Assembly (NCBI GenBank): GCA_025331435.1 | Contig: JAIWNI010000031.1 | Coordinates: 124,001-188,000, forward strand | Direction of reading: 5' to 3' | DNA: 64,000 bases | DNA from: Choanephora cucurbitarum | Taxonomy: Eukaryota; Mucoromycota; Mucoromycetes; Mucorales; Choanephoraceae | In this document: one piece after another, positions 12,044 through 25,227 of the stretch | Layout: the number at the start of each line of letters is the position of its first letter | How positions within the stretch are numbered: the first letter of the stretch is position 1 | Position numbers and translations under genes: made by a program | Notes under the pieces: model-generated | What the model saw: the letters and a program-made list of their open reading frames with translations, nothing else | Database searches by the model: none | What the model was told of the DNA's origin: nothing

Positions 12044-13145
12044 GCTATGACAGACAATAAACAATGCATGCTGTGAGTCTGAATAAGAAGCTGTAAACTA
12101 TGCTATTTTTACTATTATTTAATTAAGCTTGGATGATAATGATTGATTCCTACTATGTTTTTCATTGAATATAGCGCTATAACCATAAGACTAGTTCGTT
12201 TGTTGTCAGGCTTTGCTCTGAAAGAAATTTTATCACAGTTATCAGAATACTTTCTTTCGGCAAAAAAAAAATCCGTAAATTTTGAGACCAAAATGCTTAT
12301 TCACAACTTATGATAGTATGTGTTGTGTCGAATGATTATACTTGTCGTCTTTATTTATATCTGGTTCTATTGTTAGTTCTGAATATGTATACTAGAATAT
12401 TCCAGGATGACTAAATGAGCTATGATTTAAATTTTGTAATTGTTTACAAATGATCAATGAAAATGTCATTGCTTATATCCAATTTGTGTTGCTCAATCCA
12501 AATCAGGTGCAATGACGTGAACGCTTTAATTTTATCCCCAAAAGCTCTCGAGTTATGGATTGGTGGATTACAAATGGCCTCATCAACCACTTTACACGAC
12601 ATGGAAGGCACACGACATGGAAGGTACAAGCCATAGTCGTTGTGTTCTATCTTCGGTTTGGTTGTCATAGTGTTTAAGGAGTAAGAATTTACAATACAAG
12701 AAATTTAGGCTTAGTTTTTTTTTGTTTACTCGAAAACTAGATTTCGCGTAGCTTTTGTTTTCTGTCAAGTATTGGAGCCTGCTCTCACTTGCCTTTCCTA
12801 TTACTTGATTTGGTTAACGTTGCTTGTCACTATGGTTTCCCAGTTTGTAGGATCCGTTTTCCAAAACAAGTGTCTGAATCTGAAGTTAACATAAAGCTAA
12901 AAATATTGGTGGAGGATGCGAAACCATCTAAATTCAGGCCGCCGAGAAAGATTGGTCAGTTTAATTATTGATTATAAATCCAAGCAATCATGCAAAGGTG
13001 CGGTAAATTTATTTAAGCAGTAAAAAAAATCGCTATTCTTAACAATTACAAATCAATTCTTTCTTTTCTTTTAATAAATACAAGTTTGTTTTCTTTCTTC
13101 TTTTCTGCTTTTTTTTTAGATCAAATCAGAAAATACATTAAATTT
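12044..13145. other. Intergenic region upstream of the cyclin gene
   Basis: No supported gene. A 17-base unit containing CACGACATGGAAGG is duplicated in tandem at about 12594-12628. A long polypyrimidine run ending TTTTTTAG at about 13104-13120 looks like an intron acceptor, so the cyclin transcript may carry a 5' UTR intron or a further upstream exon that I cannot place. Confidence 0.5.
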
Positions 13146-14192
13146 ATGAAATCGAATATCAGTCGAAAACGTAAACACAATGACCGCCCAGTACCTTGTC
13201 CTTACAAAAGACAACAACTTGAATCCAATCACCCAGAGAAGCATATCAAATCCCATTCATTTGGACATAGTCAGGCACTTGCACTTCTACAAGCTATTGA
13301 GCTTAATAGACGACAGAAACTTAGCAAAAGATGCATCGGTATGCCTTGTTCTTAAGATATAGTTAAAGCTTACTCACTCTATCAAATAAGCCCATTTAGC
13401 ATTATTTGTATCCCAAGCATGGGAGAGCAAACCATGTCAAGAAAAAGTGCAGCAGCTTTATTATATGATGAATAATCTACTCGACACAACTGGCATGGAT
13501 ACCAATGAACCTTTTGAAGTTTCATTACAAAATTTTTGTTCTAATACAGTATCTACGCCAACCATCTGTCCAAGTGTTACTTTACTTATTGCAATAAGCT
13601 ATGTCGAACGTTTAAATAAGGTAAATTCGAACAAATCGGACGTTTCTTTGATTTACTAATTTGATCAAATTTGTCACCTTTATCTTCTTAGCGATATCGC
13701 GATTTGAAAGGAACACCTGGATGTGGATCTCGAATGATTATGGTTGCCTTTATCATGGCATCCAAATATATACATGACAGCCTTCGATTAATTATCTATA
13801 CCAACACACGAAAGCCCTTGACAACCTCATATGCTTCACCTATCACACCGCCTAATTCACCACCTCACTTCTATCGCAACACAAATACTGATAACGGTAG
13901 CCACAATGAAACCAATGATACCATAATTGCTAAAAGCACCCAACAACCCAACCCCAAACACGACCGAAATATATCCATAGAGAAGTCTGCTATTCAAGAT
14001 CGCAACATGAGAATAGCACGTATGGAGAAGGAATTTCTCTTTTTTCTAAATTATGATCTTTCCGTTCAGGATCCGTCGCTTCTCGTTCGATGGGCCCATA
14101 CTTACGAAGACAGCAACAAACAAACCGAGTCAACTTATTCCGATTATACCTCAGCAGACGAAGGCGATGACGAAATGGATGATGAAGACTAA
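13146..14192 (+). CDS. Cyclin-domain protein, Pho80/Pcl-like
   Basis: Probable partner of a Pho85-type cyclin-dependent kinase. Exons 13146-13338, 13400-13620 and 13692-14192 give 304 residues. The frame of the first exon was set by the join: only the frame carrying LSKRCI continues into ALFVSQAWESKP across the phase-1 intron. The cyclin box is visible as CPSVTLLIAISYVERLNK, then RYRDLKGTPGCGSRMIMVAFIMASKYIHD, and after an insert of about 65 low-complexity residues the closing helix MEKEFLFFLNYDLSVQD. This layout with a split, interrupted box is typical of fungal Pcl/Clg1-type cyclins. The tail is acidic (DEGDDEMDDED). The start Met could be preceded by another exon (see the acceptor-like tract at about 13104-13120). 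Exact subfamily is uncertain. Confidence 0.82.
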
Positions 14193-16277
14193 TAAAACGA
14201 AAGCAAAATATACCACATTCATCACCAACTGACACATTCTTTTCTTTTTCTTTTCTTTTTATTTCTTCTATCTACTAATTTATTAAAGAAATCATTTTTT
14301 TTTACAGAGCAACAGTCCTATTAATAATCAAAGCGTGATTTGTAAGCAATTGTATTGAGAGGTGAAAAGGCGATATCTGTGCTGAAGGTTCGAAAACCAT
14401 GCAGTCATTGTCAAATGCTTACTACACAGAGAAAGTGCTCTTTAAGAAAATGCATGGTATATATATCTTTTGCTTTCTTTTTTGTCAGTAAGAATTATTC
14501 CTTTTCGAATATTATTTGATCAGAAACTTCAAATATAAATGCAGCAGATTTGTGACAAGTCTCTCTTTCCCTTTCTTTTCAGTCTGGAGTAAATAACATT
14601 GCTCTTGTCATTGTAGTTGCTCTCGTTTTGATGATCAATGTAGCTAGATAGATCTTTAGGGGAAATAATTGAAGAATTAAGATAAGTTGAAAAATTGAAA
14701 GGGTCGTGTACAGTTAAAACCTGTGATAATTTATCCTAAAAACAATTGCAAGTTTCATCTGATCTGCGTTAGACTTTTGACTTTGGCGGATTGTCATCAA
14801 AGCAAATTTGATCATTCTTAATATATACAAATATGTATACCATGAATATTACACTAAGGAGCTCAAAGGATACATTGAGTTTCAGTATATTCACAGAAAA
14901 AGCATGCTGATTTTTCCGGCGAATGACTATTATTCTGCATAAAGGATAGATAGTGGTTTGTTGCCTGTTCTCCTTTCTTTTCTTTGGTAACAAAAGGGAG
15001 CGAGCATTTCGCGATCACTCGTTTATAAAAATAGAGTCAATTTTTTATAGACCCAGAGTGGAAGGCGGAAGATCGGCCCTGAATGATACCTTCGTCATGT
15101 AACAAATTAGCAGCCAGTCGATCTCGGATTTACGACTATTTCCCCGCATCTGTAAGCTATAGATAGAATGTGGTTAATGTTATGGTCATGAGTTTGGAAC
15201 ATTCTATGCTGGTTGTTTATGATGAGTTTCTTCTTCGTTTTGCTACCACATTTAGGAGTATAGTAGTCGTTCTATTGAAGAGCGTCAATATTCTCGAGAA
15301 ACAAACTCCTATAGTGAGTACACCCTCAAGTTGACTATGCTGTTGAATTGGGTAATTACTGTATGTCCCTTCAACAAACTTCACAACTTCAGACATCCTT
15401 CTGGTTTAGGGTGGACTAAGTATTTAATTCTTTTTTTTTTTGGACGTCTTGCTAGACACTCTTCCAATAAGCGTTAGTCAAAACGTTTTAGATTGGGGTT
15501 AGTTTAAATGACAATTTCTTTTACTAATAGATGTGCAGTCTGATACATCTTGTCGTTTTCTGTTTAACTGCTGCAACACCGATTAAGTATCTCCAAATTC
15601 AGAAAATTAAAAGCACAAATGCATTTCAGTTCTTCGAGTTCCATAATATGCTATGCAAGTAATCCAACAACAAAAAATCTGCTTCTGCACCACTTGATTA
15701 AACAGAATTAATTATACTATGCAAATGTCCCTCATACAGTATTTAGATAGGCAATATTGTTACGTATAGGTGAGTTGGTATTACTGTTACGTGCTAATCC
15801 TCGTATCTCATTGTGATCGCAGTAAATCCTTACTGAAATAAGACTCTGTATTCATTATATAGCAAAACAAAACAACCTTACTGGCTAAGTTATCTCAACA
15901 AGCAATGAAAAGGAAATAGCACATCTGTTTGATAGTTTTTTCTGGAGGTATAAGAGGCAAAGCCAAGACAGGTGGATCCTTCAAGAAGAGACTGGCCCTG
16001 AAAAAACAAGACCTTCATACGAAAGACAGCATAATGAGTTGTTTGAATTGCTCCAAGAGAGCAACATACACCAAATGAAAGCCTATGCATTCTTTGAATA
16101 TACAGCTCTCAAACAGAAAAAAAGAAGCTCTCTTAATGGTTGGATCGTTGATAAGATCAAGACTGTTTGTTTCTGGCAAAAATTGTTTGTGAAACTGGGA
16201 TTCGAAATAGAAAATGTGCATTTCTAAGTGTCTCCTTGTTTCAACTCTTTTTTTTTTTCTTAATAAGACCTAACAAA
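14193..16277. other. Intergenic region, no gene supported
   Basis: About 2.1 kb of AT-rich DNA. Overlapping short frames on both strands around 15890-16227 show no motif. A segment at 15260-15290 (TAGTAGTCG) faintly recalls the MITE end seen at 1935 but has no partner end. Confidence 0.5.
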
Positions 16278-17485
16278 ATGAAGCTTCTTGCTACTGCAAC
16301 AACCTTGTTTTCTTTAGCCTCTGTTGTTTTGGCCTATGAGGCTTCCAGTGTTCCTTGTCTCATGTGGTCCCCTAAAAAGTAAGCAAAGACAAGTAGCCGA
16401 AAGAAAAACCAACAACTAACGTCTGTGAATTTAGTTACATTGTAGACAATGCCAAATCTAACAGCCAAATAGTTCTCAGTAGCTCAGATGCCACTTCAAC
16501 TATTTTATCTTCTTTGTCCTCGGATATCTGTTCTGCTAAAGTGATCACTTTGGTCAATCAACCCGAGGTATACTACAACTTTTGAGAATAGGATAGCAAA
16601 GATAAACAACTTCAGGACATGACAGTAATACAATTACATTAGATTCAAAGCACAACTCTAGCTCGTCATGGCTACGAAAATGCTTTCAGTCAATTGAAGG
16701 TATGAATAAGCATTGCTCTAAGAAAATTACGCGTGTCTAGCTATATTGATATACGATTTGCTTTAGGAATATAACTCAGAAGCTACTACCCGTACCCAAA
16801 TCAAATACATCTCAAACGGCGTTGATGTTGAGCAAGTCGCAAAACAAATCGCTAGTCAGTGTGATGCCGAAGTATCAATTTTGGATCCTTCTGGTAAGTT
16901 TGGTACATAGGATTGGACGTCTCTCTTTCTTTCTAACGCGTGCTTCTTCAACCGAAAACAGCTGTTACCCGTGATAATTTCGTTGCAAAGAATGCTCCTG
17001 TTGTTGCCATTGTGCCTCTTCCTTCTTCAAACAATGATGTTGGTATACTCGAAGACAACAGTAAGTGATGTGTAGATATGTAGCTAGTGAGCAATTAAGT
17101 GAAAAAATTATGGTTGTATAGACAAATTATTGGATCAAGTACTTGAAACTGTGAAAGAAGAAGTTCATGATGATTATGTGGTTATCTATACCTCAAGCTC
17201 TGCCAAGGTAAGCATGCGCATGCAAAGAAGCGAGTTAAAAACTGTATACTGATTGGTGTTGCTTAGTCTTCCTCTAGCCAGACTTTAAAACGCCGTGCTC
17301 CTCAAGCTCCTCAAGATTTGCCCATCTTTAAGAAATATCAATTATTTACACCTGGTGTCTTTATGGTTCTTGGTGTTGTTTTTCTCTTCATGTTTATTGC
17401 TGGCACAGGCATTACTTGGTTGGTTGGTATCCAGACCCCTCTTCGTTTCGAAGGTCCTGCTAACAAGCAAAAGAAACAACAATAA
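16278..17485 (+). CDS. Type I membrane protein of the Voa1/Ac45/Big1 group
   Basis: Likely an ER or endomembrane protein related to V-ATPase assembly factor Voa1, accessory subunit Ac45, or Big1. Seven exons: 16278-16378, 16435-16567, 16643-16699, 16767-16893, 16962-17060, 17122-17207 and 17267-17485, 273 residues. A cleavable signal peptide (MKLLATATTLFSLASVVLA) is followed by SSVPCLMWSPKNY, a lumenal domain with LARHGYENAF and DPSAVTRDNF, and near the C-terminus a single hydrophobic span (PGVFMVLGVVFLFMFIAGTG) followed by a short segment (ITWLVGIQTPLRFEGP) and a basic tail KQKKQQ. This single-span architecture and the aromatic/Gly C-terminal segment are shared by the Voa1/Ac45/Big1 family. 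Which member it is cannot be decided by eye. It converges with the gene at 17624-19335, leaving 138 bases. Confidence 0.7.
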
Positions 17486-17623
17486 TTTTTTTTATTCCCC
17501 TTATCCTTCCATACTGTTTCCTCTTTTTTGTCTAATGTATGCGTTTATCTATATGTATGCACACATTAATATATATGCAGAATGAACCTTATGAAAGAGT
17601 GTGTATGTCTGGTATGTTTATTG

Positions 17624-19335
17624 TTAAATGCTAATTTGTTGGTTGATGAAATGAGGTGATGGTTTGTAAACATATGAAGAGCTATGATATAATGCAACTT
17701 CTGTAAATTTTGCTACACTGACAACAGAAGTGTCACAGCTAGTAACAGCTAATCCTGTATAAATATCACGAGCTAGAATAAGAGGTACAGTGGCAAAGGT
17801 TTCCCATTGGCCTGACTCAATCTGTTGTGTTTGTGCTTCAAACATGTTGTGTGATTTTTGTCGGATCAGTCGTAATCGATAGGGAGGAGATGCTCTCATC
17901 TTTTTGATTAGTTTTGTAGATTGGAAGTTGGCATATCTCACTTGTACAAAGATGCCTTCGGCTGGTGAGATGCCAAGCATAATCAAGGGCGAACCATGAC
18001 CCAAGTGTTCTCGAACCATAATGCCTGCCTTAGCACACTTTGCAAAAGCAGAATGAGATCGAACAGTGGCTTCGATCACACCTTGTGCACCCAGTGGCTG
18101 GTAAACAAATCGAAATGCATCTTCGTTGTTGTCGATGTCTGCACCTGATCCCCATAGAGTAAAAGTAGAACCTGAGTCTGCTGAGACTGTACCGGGTAAT
18201 CCTATACGACTCTCTTGACCTACATCCGTTGTTTGCCAATCGCCAGGTAAGTTTGGATTTGGAGGCGGTCCTGGTAATGGATCTCTTGGATGTGCTAACT
18301 TTGTTTGTAATAAAGGTGCCAGCTTCTTAGCCAACAAAGTATGCCCCGCATCCGTCAGATGTCTCTAGAATAAGATAGAATTGTCATCAAAATGCGAGAT
18401 AAGAGGAATCTGTCTCAGGTATAACTTACACTATCCTTATAATAGTTAGAGCCATAACGGAGCCATGATGTGGTGTCAATAAAATATATATGCTGATCTC
18501 CTTGCTGGTGAGTCATCTTGGATACTGCTTCTTGAGAAGGTCGGAACATGTCCCCTAATGGCTCTGATAGAATGAAAATAGGCGCATTCTCACTCAATCG
18601 TTTGCGAATCCGATCTAGGAAGCTACACAAGACTTGAAGGTATTCTTCTGAGGTATATTCTGTCTGATGATCATTAGCGCCCAATAAGATGACGACACTC
18701 CAAGGTGTAGGTACCACGCCTGTTTGAAGAGGCTTCTCTGTCAGTAAAGACCAATCAAAATACTTGGTGTCCATGCCATCAATCAGTGTTGCGTTTTTGT
18801 AAGCAATATGGGAATGCTCTAAACCAAGTAAGTCGCTCGTAAGCCAAGCGTAACTGGAAAATAAGTTTTGGCTAGTTTCAAGACCCAAAGTGAGGTCATG
18901 GCCAACAAATTCAATCAAGGGTGCAGTGGTAGAAGTAGGAGAGACGGTGACACCTGTATCGTCTACCAGAATAGCTTGTAGGCAAATAGACATGTCTTGT
19001 GGATCGACATCTGTTGCTACCACTAACAGTTCATGCGGACCATCGTTCTCTAGACCTTCAGGAAACAAATTAACTAATCTGGAGGTATTTCTAAAAGCAA
19101 TCTGTTGATTGTTGAGTTGAACAAGTATTGAGGTGGGCCTGCTAAGTTGGAGACTGATAGATCGTGTATGCTCTAGTGTTACTCTGAAATAAGCGCCGGG
19201 CCAGCCGTTTTGTGTGTGGTTAGAAGAAGCATGCCATCTACCAACGTAATGGATATTTGAGTCTTGAAAAGATATCTCTTTGCCAAGAACAAGCAAGGTA
19301 TAGGTAAGTAATAAAATAAAGTAAGGACACAGCAT
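17624..19335 (-). CDS. Secreted SGNH/CE2-like protein with C-terminal beta-sandwich domain; nucleophile Ser missing
   Basis: Two exons on the minus strand, 19335-18430 and 18364-17624, 548 residues. The start at 19335 gives a clean signal peptide (MLCPYFILLLTYTLLVLG). Residues about 29-135 look like the N-terminal jelly roll of carbohydrate esterase family 2 (HYVGRWHASSN, WPGAYFRVTLEHT). The SGNH hydrolase part follows: IEFVGHDLTLG at 141-151 where CE2 has GDS, the GAND block at 219-222, and the DAGH motif with the expected catalytic His at 307-310. Thus His block and Asn block are present but the nucleophile Ser and its preceding Asp are replaced by Asp and His. The C-terminal about 230 residues (DIDNNEDAFRFVYQPL, KAGIMVREHL) resemble concanavalin-like modules found on secreted carbohydrate-active proteins. 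Either a binding protein or an enzyme with altered chemistry. Confidence 0.8.
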
Positions 19336-22088
19336 GATATGCGTGTATTTCTTGTTTCTGTATTCTTTGTGTGTCTTCACTCTCTCAGTTTCACTCTTAA
19401 CGAAAAATTAAGTGTATTTATTTCTTTCTCCTTCTCTGACTCTTCTATCTGTATGCAAATGCGTATATAAATGTATGTGTGTGTATGCAAGTGTTGCTTT
19501 GAAATATGCTGAAAGAAAGAAAAAGAAAAGAGGGAAAGAGAAAAAAATATCACTCAATTTCCAGAAATAGGCTCATCATTAAAGCCTCTTTTTTTCAAAT
19601 GCTTACAATAGCTTTTCTTTATTAATTGCTTTATGAAGAAGCGCTATTTGATTGTTCGATCTGAGCCACCAAATTGTTATACTTGCAAACTGCAAGCTAA
19701 CAATTAGCTTTTGATCGCTAATCATGGTAACCTAAAAACATTGCTGTATTTTCTAGCAAATGTGGAATAAATCTAAATGGCCAATGAATTAAGACAGTCA
19801 CATTTAATATTTGAGTAAGTTCATCTAGTTATATCTTAATTGCCATTGGCTATTCTTCTCTTCTTGCAGGAAGGAAAATACTTTGATCTTGAATTTTTCA
19901 GATTCGAATTGGCTGGTTTTTCTAGCTGAGAAGGCAGGATTTGGCTGACCAAAAGCCATACAAGAAAAACCCGAAAAACCGATTACAAGTGAAGACAGAA
20001 CGTCTCTTGACTTATTGCCCTACCACACCTCATAGAGACACGATTTAGATTGACATACATCAAACTATCAAGTGCGATTTATTTTATTCTCTTCTACGAA
20101 CAGTGGGTGCTCCAATTTTCGAAAGTACCAGAGGCACGTTTGAGGGGTCATATACGATGCATGCTATACCTTTTTGCCGCCCATTTCCTTGAGCTACCTT
20201 ACAATGTATCTGCAACGTCTTACTATCTACACTAGTTTCTCTATCTCCAATAGATTGTACGAAATGCTTTCAATCTATCAAGACAGTACAAATCTAGCTG
20301 ATTTTTCAGAGTTGCATAATGCACAATATTAGATATATACGTTGCCTCCTCCAGATATCACTTCTGTTCTTTCGCTGTCTTCCAGCTTGTTTGGATGTCT
20401 GTTTTCTATGAGCTAGCGGAGGAGGGTGTCCTTTCACTTGAGGATACGCTTTTGTATTTGAGAGTTCCGAAAATTATGCCAAAATGCTCACTAACGTAGT
20501 TTTTCCAAAGATTGATGGGTAGCTTCTTGGTGTTGTTCTCCATGAAATTCCTCATCATACTGGCTTCTAGCCCAGCATAAGTCAGCAGGCAGTCTCTTCT
20601 TGTTCAATTAGTCCTTTTTTTTTAAATTCAAGAGATCTACATCATTTTTTTTTTTGCTGTTCTTGGTTTTGTTGGATATTTTGGCAAAGATATAGTTATG
20701 CATAGCTGTGTCAAAGCAAGTCAGATAAAGAAGACCGTTGCCATGCTGCTTCGTTGCCATGCTGCTTCTTTGCCCTTTTCGTAAAGCCGGCTATAGAAAG
20801 CTCTTTATCACTGAGTCTTCCCTTGTGCGAGCGTATTGGTATAGGTGTCTCTTTTTGGCTATCAAACGAACTTAATCCCCTTTTTCTTTTTTATAGCCTC
20901 GCACGATATACATGTAAGATCAATTTTAATGGCTATAAACGCTTGTCTGTCTAGATGTACCTGCTGGTAACGCAAAATGTAGACAAGTTCGACTATGCCC
21001 TTCATAACGGACTGTGTTCTTTCAGTTTAACACAATTGCTATGCTGAAGCTCACATACATCACAGATATAGATGCTCAACTGCTTCTATACCCAAGAACA
21101 ATTGTGCAACTAAGATAGTCCACTCAGATCATAAGCGTCACAGACAGAACAATGGGAAGCGACATTTCTTCTTATACATCAAGAGTAAGTTCATTTGAGC
21201 CGCGCAATAATCATAACGCATCAGAACAGATGGACTACCGTCGAAGCAACTTGAGAACCTTAATGGATTTCAAGAAGCAAAGTTAGATGCTGGCGAAGAA
21301 TGGTTTAAAAGCATATGAAATCAATCCGATACCACTTGCTTCGTGGTCAGGAAGACAGACGACGAAGTAAGTAGTTTATCATGCTTTTGTTATGTTTCTG
21401 TTCATAGAACTTTTTGGGTTAACGATACTTTATATATCGTGGAAGTAAGTAATAGTTTTGCTAATCCGTGTTCTTTTCCAGATACTGTCAGACTTTGTAA
21501 GCATGCCTTCTTGACAAGTTGTGTTGCAAATATTCCTCTGTCTCTGCGTGTCTCATCGGTTGAGCTTATTTTTGCTGATAAATGCTTCTGGATCAAGCTA
21601 TAATTTTTTTGAACATTTCTGAAGTATCTAGCGTGACAAAGCTCTTCAGGTTTTTAGTATCATAGTTTGTTCAAAAGTATAAAGCAGGAGCCAGGTAAGG
21701 CCAGCTCTGATACGCATTTGCATAATTTATGCAAAATGGAAGATACATCAAGAGGATTAGTGATATGGATAACAACTCCTCCTCGAAGACGGTAATAAGT
21801 ATTGTCTCTGTTTCTTGAAAATTTATCTCTCTGTTGAAATCGAAAGAGAGTAATCTATAAACCCCTCTTCTCCTTCAAGTCTCTTTTTTTTTTTTGCATA
21901 GATGATCTTTGATTTTCCCCACTAAATCCTGTGACAGTCTTAGTTTGTTGGTCATTTAGATTATTCCGCTTTTCGGTGGTCCAAATAAAGTCTAGTGTGT
22001 GCGGTCTGCAAAGTGAAATCAAAAGAAAATTTCTCTACTTTTTATCCGATCTTAGTTCTTTCTCTTTCCTATCTCTTTCTTTTGTGAA
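19336..22088. other. Gene-poor region
   Basis: About 2.75 kb with no supported gene. A tandem duplication of CCATGCTGCTTCKTTG lies at about 20741-20770. Short frames at 20050, 20754, 21343 and 21931 have no motif or splice partners. The last part (about 21880-22080) is CT-rich and probably 5' region of the small gene that follows. Confidence 0.5.
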
Positions 22089-22624
22089 ATGGAAATGCAT
22101 TCAATTCAAGCATTATGTAAGTATAGATTAGCGCTTGAGGATTGCTTGATATTGACTAGGTGCATTCATAGCTCAACAACAACAAAGCAATGTCATGAAA
22201 CGGAAGCTGGCTTCACTAGATGCATCAGAAGTAAGCTAAATATTTCTACATAATTTGTTCCGCTTATGTTAATTCTTTGTGATAGCTTGAACTTTCTGTA
22301 AACAAACGAATAGATTTGAGTAATAAAGAGTTCTCAGATAAACCAATACGTACAGCACAGTTTCCTACAAGTACTCATAGCTATCAAATCTCAGCAGCTG
22401 CAAGAGCCAATTTAGGAAACACAATAGTTCATACCCCCATAGAAGAATTATCAGAAGATACTACAATGATTGAGGATGCGCTTACAGATGAGGAAGAATC
22501 CTTGAATACGCCTTCTTATCAGCCAATTGAATTGAGCACAGAAGATGAAGGCGACATAGAAAACGGAGGTTGTATTGGACAATTGGAACGTGGATGGGAT
22601 CAATTGTTCAGAGAGATGTATTAG
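22089..22624 (+). CDS. Small acidic protein of unknown function
   Basis: Not recognised. Three exons, 22089-22116, 22160-22230 and 22286-22624, join in frame to 145 residues, each intron having GTAAG donors (GTAAGT, GTAAGC) and TAG acceptors; the gene is supported mainly by this. The start could equally be the ATG at 22095. The N-terminal part holds AQQQQSNVMKRKLASLD (basic, possible nuclear signal) and SELELSVNKRIDLSNKEF. The middle is Ser/Thr-rich. The C-terminal half is strongly acidic (EELSED, DALTDEEESL, STEDEGD) and ends with an amphipathic CIGQLERGWDQLFREMY. No transmembrane segment, signal peptide or Cys motif. It stands alone in a 5.9 kb gene-poor stretch. The size and acid/base layout suggest a small regulatory or chromatin-associated protein, but that is a guess. 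Confidence 0.6.
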
Positions 22625-25227
22625 AATAACAGACAATAGATTAATAAAGAGCTGGAATCAATTACTTGTCATTATAGAACAAAAACAATTAGCGCTTTCT
22701 TTTTTATTTTGAATAGAATTCAATAAATCAACATAAATACAAAAAAAAAAAAAGACACGCTGTGTAATCGATTTAAAAAAGAAGGAGGAGGAGAAAGGAT
22801 GGGCGGGCAAAGAATTGTTTTGCATCATTCTTGTAAGCCTGCACTCAATACTTAGAAAATAATAGAAGGTATTGAGTCAATTGATTTGGATGCTAGCATT
22901 TCTAAAGGAAAAACTATGATATCGATCATTTATGAAGGCGTAAATGATGGCGAATAATCATTGACTACCAGTCTTGAGTACATTTGAAGCTCCTGCTTTC
23001 TTTTTCTTTTTTTTAAAGATCAATATCTTTGGCATAAACTTGTTCTTCTCAGTAATTTCATTAAGTCAAAAAAAAGAAAAACGATGATTTTGACATGTTG
23101 GCATTCAAAGTTGTATAAAACAACAATTTTTTATGGAGCCAACTGTATGCTCTAGGAATCGGTCAAGTCTCTCCTGTACAGTTTGCATGAAAAATGTGTG
23201 TGATAGATCCTTCAAGACATTGCATCTTGAATTCTTTTTGGATCAAGTACAAAAAAGGAATGCATTCTACATGAATCAACTTTCTTTTTTCTATATCAGG
23301 TAAAAATCGATGACTAGATGAACAAAAATAGGTTTGTTACAACGAGGCAGACATTCCCTATTTGATCAAACACGTCGCTGCTCTACTGAACGAAACAAGT
23401 TAATGGCAACGAAAGATAAGCGAGGACAGACGCCTTCTTTTATTAAGGATTCTTAAGGGTGCTTCTTGTACTCATCTCCCTCCCTTTTTCTTATTCATTG
23501 TTTGTGTATTCAGTAGTCAAAAGATCGACACAGAATTTCAAAGTTTGATTGCGCCAATAAGACTTGTGATCAGAGTTTGATTCACAAGCACTACGATCTT
23601 CCCCTTCCACCCACTCCATCAACACGAATAAGCATTTGTCTTTGCCATATCTCGTTTTACATGTTTTCTTTTATAGAACCTTATTTCTTCAATCTATGAG
23701 CGCGCATGGATTAATTGTTGCTCAATCACCTCTTGCCTGTTGTGCACATCACTGCTACTGTATACTTGACGATGATCTATCTTAGCTCTTCTCTTTGAAG
23801 CTACTTTTTCGACCTTCCATTATCCTATCTACGTCCTGTTATGTTCATCAAGAATAAGTTTTTGTCTGCGCTACACATTATGAATGATATCCTGTGTGCT
23901 GCAATCAGTTCAATAACAATATCCATACATGTGGATAGCAACCTCGGGTCTTCTTTTTCAGCTTGTTGAAACTATCTCTTACTTTCGATCCTCAAGATAT
24001 CTCAACCCCCTTTTTTGTACCTTCAAATCTGTTTTAGGATACATTTTAGCCCAATTGAGTTGTGCGCCCATGCGATTTCCATTTTTCGAATTACGGGTTT
24101 CTGAGGATTAGGCCGTCAAACCCCGATTGTTCAACTTGTGCTTTCTTCAAGGATCAAAGCGATGATTTGCAGCTTATGGTAGAACAAAACAAAGTACAGC
24201 CAGGCTTATAGATTTTGGCGTTTTCAAGAATAAAGGGCTAAAGTAAGAAACTGATTGACTATATAATTGCGAATGAAGGGTTTCTAACCTTTTTTTTTTC
24301 AAACCATTATATGGCAAATATTCAATAACGAAAATTAATTATTCTCTGGCCTCTTGTACTGACTTTATTAAGATTTCCCAAGCTTCCTTGTTGGATTCCG
24401 AAGAGAAACACAAAGTAGTTGACTCCTCGAAGCTTTGAAGCTATTGTAGTCACTTGCAATTATTATGATACTTTGTATCAAATACCCTGAGTTTCTTTAT
24501 AACCTTAATGTTTGCATATTTGTATCACTAGATACTATATTTGTGATGTTTTTTAAAAGGCAAGCCTTTATAATTTGTAACCCATTAACTTTTTGATTGT
24601 CTGAAATAACAAGAAGACGCTTTTCCGAAAAGAAAAACCTTTTGTATCTGAAACTAATAAGGCTCATTGAAAATGAGGAAGGTAACCTCTATGTAGAAAG
24701 AAAGCCTGTACTTTTCAGAAGCCTTGCAAGACAGTTATAATGCTCGATAATAAATTCTGCAATCTGATTATATTATATCGTGTTCAACATTTTTTTCTTC
24801 ATGCAATCGACAGATTTGGATTTCTTCCCGTTAATCTAATAACCTTAAAAGTAGAACAATTCAGGTCAAATACAACAACTGTTGCACTAAACGAAATGAA
24901 ATAATTGAAAACCGATCAAATGACGAATTTTTTGAGACAACCCCGGATAAAATTCATTCCAAAGCGATTGAATAAGGAGTTTCATATGGTATCGAGAAGG
25001 CGAAAAGCATTTTCTGTTGTAGGACAAGTGGTATCATTCGATTCAGGAGTTAGTAGTGTTTAGGCGTAATTTATTTATATTCTATAGTGTAAATTAGGGC
25101 CAGTGTGTAAACATTGTGTAATCATGCTTAATATGTTTATAAATGTTGGAAACATTTGACGTTTGCTTCTTTTTTCTCTATTGATTCTTGCTTCTTTTAA
25201 TCAGCCTAAAAAATACCCTCAATCACT
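22625..25227. other. Gene-poor region
   Basis: About 2.6 kb of AT-rich DNA with poly-A/T runs (e.g. about 22741-22753, 24292-24300). No gene, RNA gene or clear repeat could be supported. Confidence 0.5.

Noticed and set aside
12444..12971. Open frames at 12444-12668 (minus) and 12789-12971 (plus)
   Set aside because: No family motif, no splice partners, and the first contains a tandem DNA duplication. Not enough to call a gene.
13180..13362. Alternative first exon frame of the cyclin gene beginning at the ATG at 13180
   Set aside because: It cannot be joined in frame to the second exon through the good acceptor at 13399; the frame starting at 13146 can.
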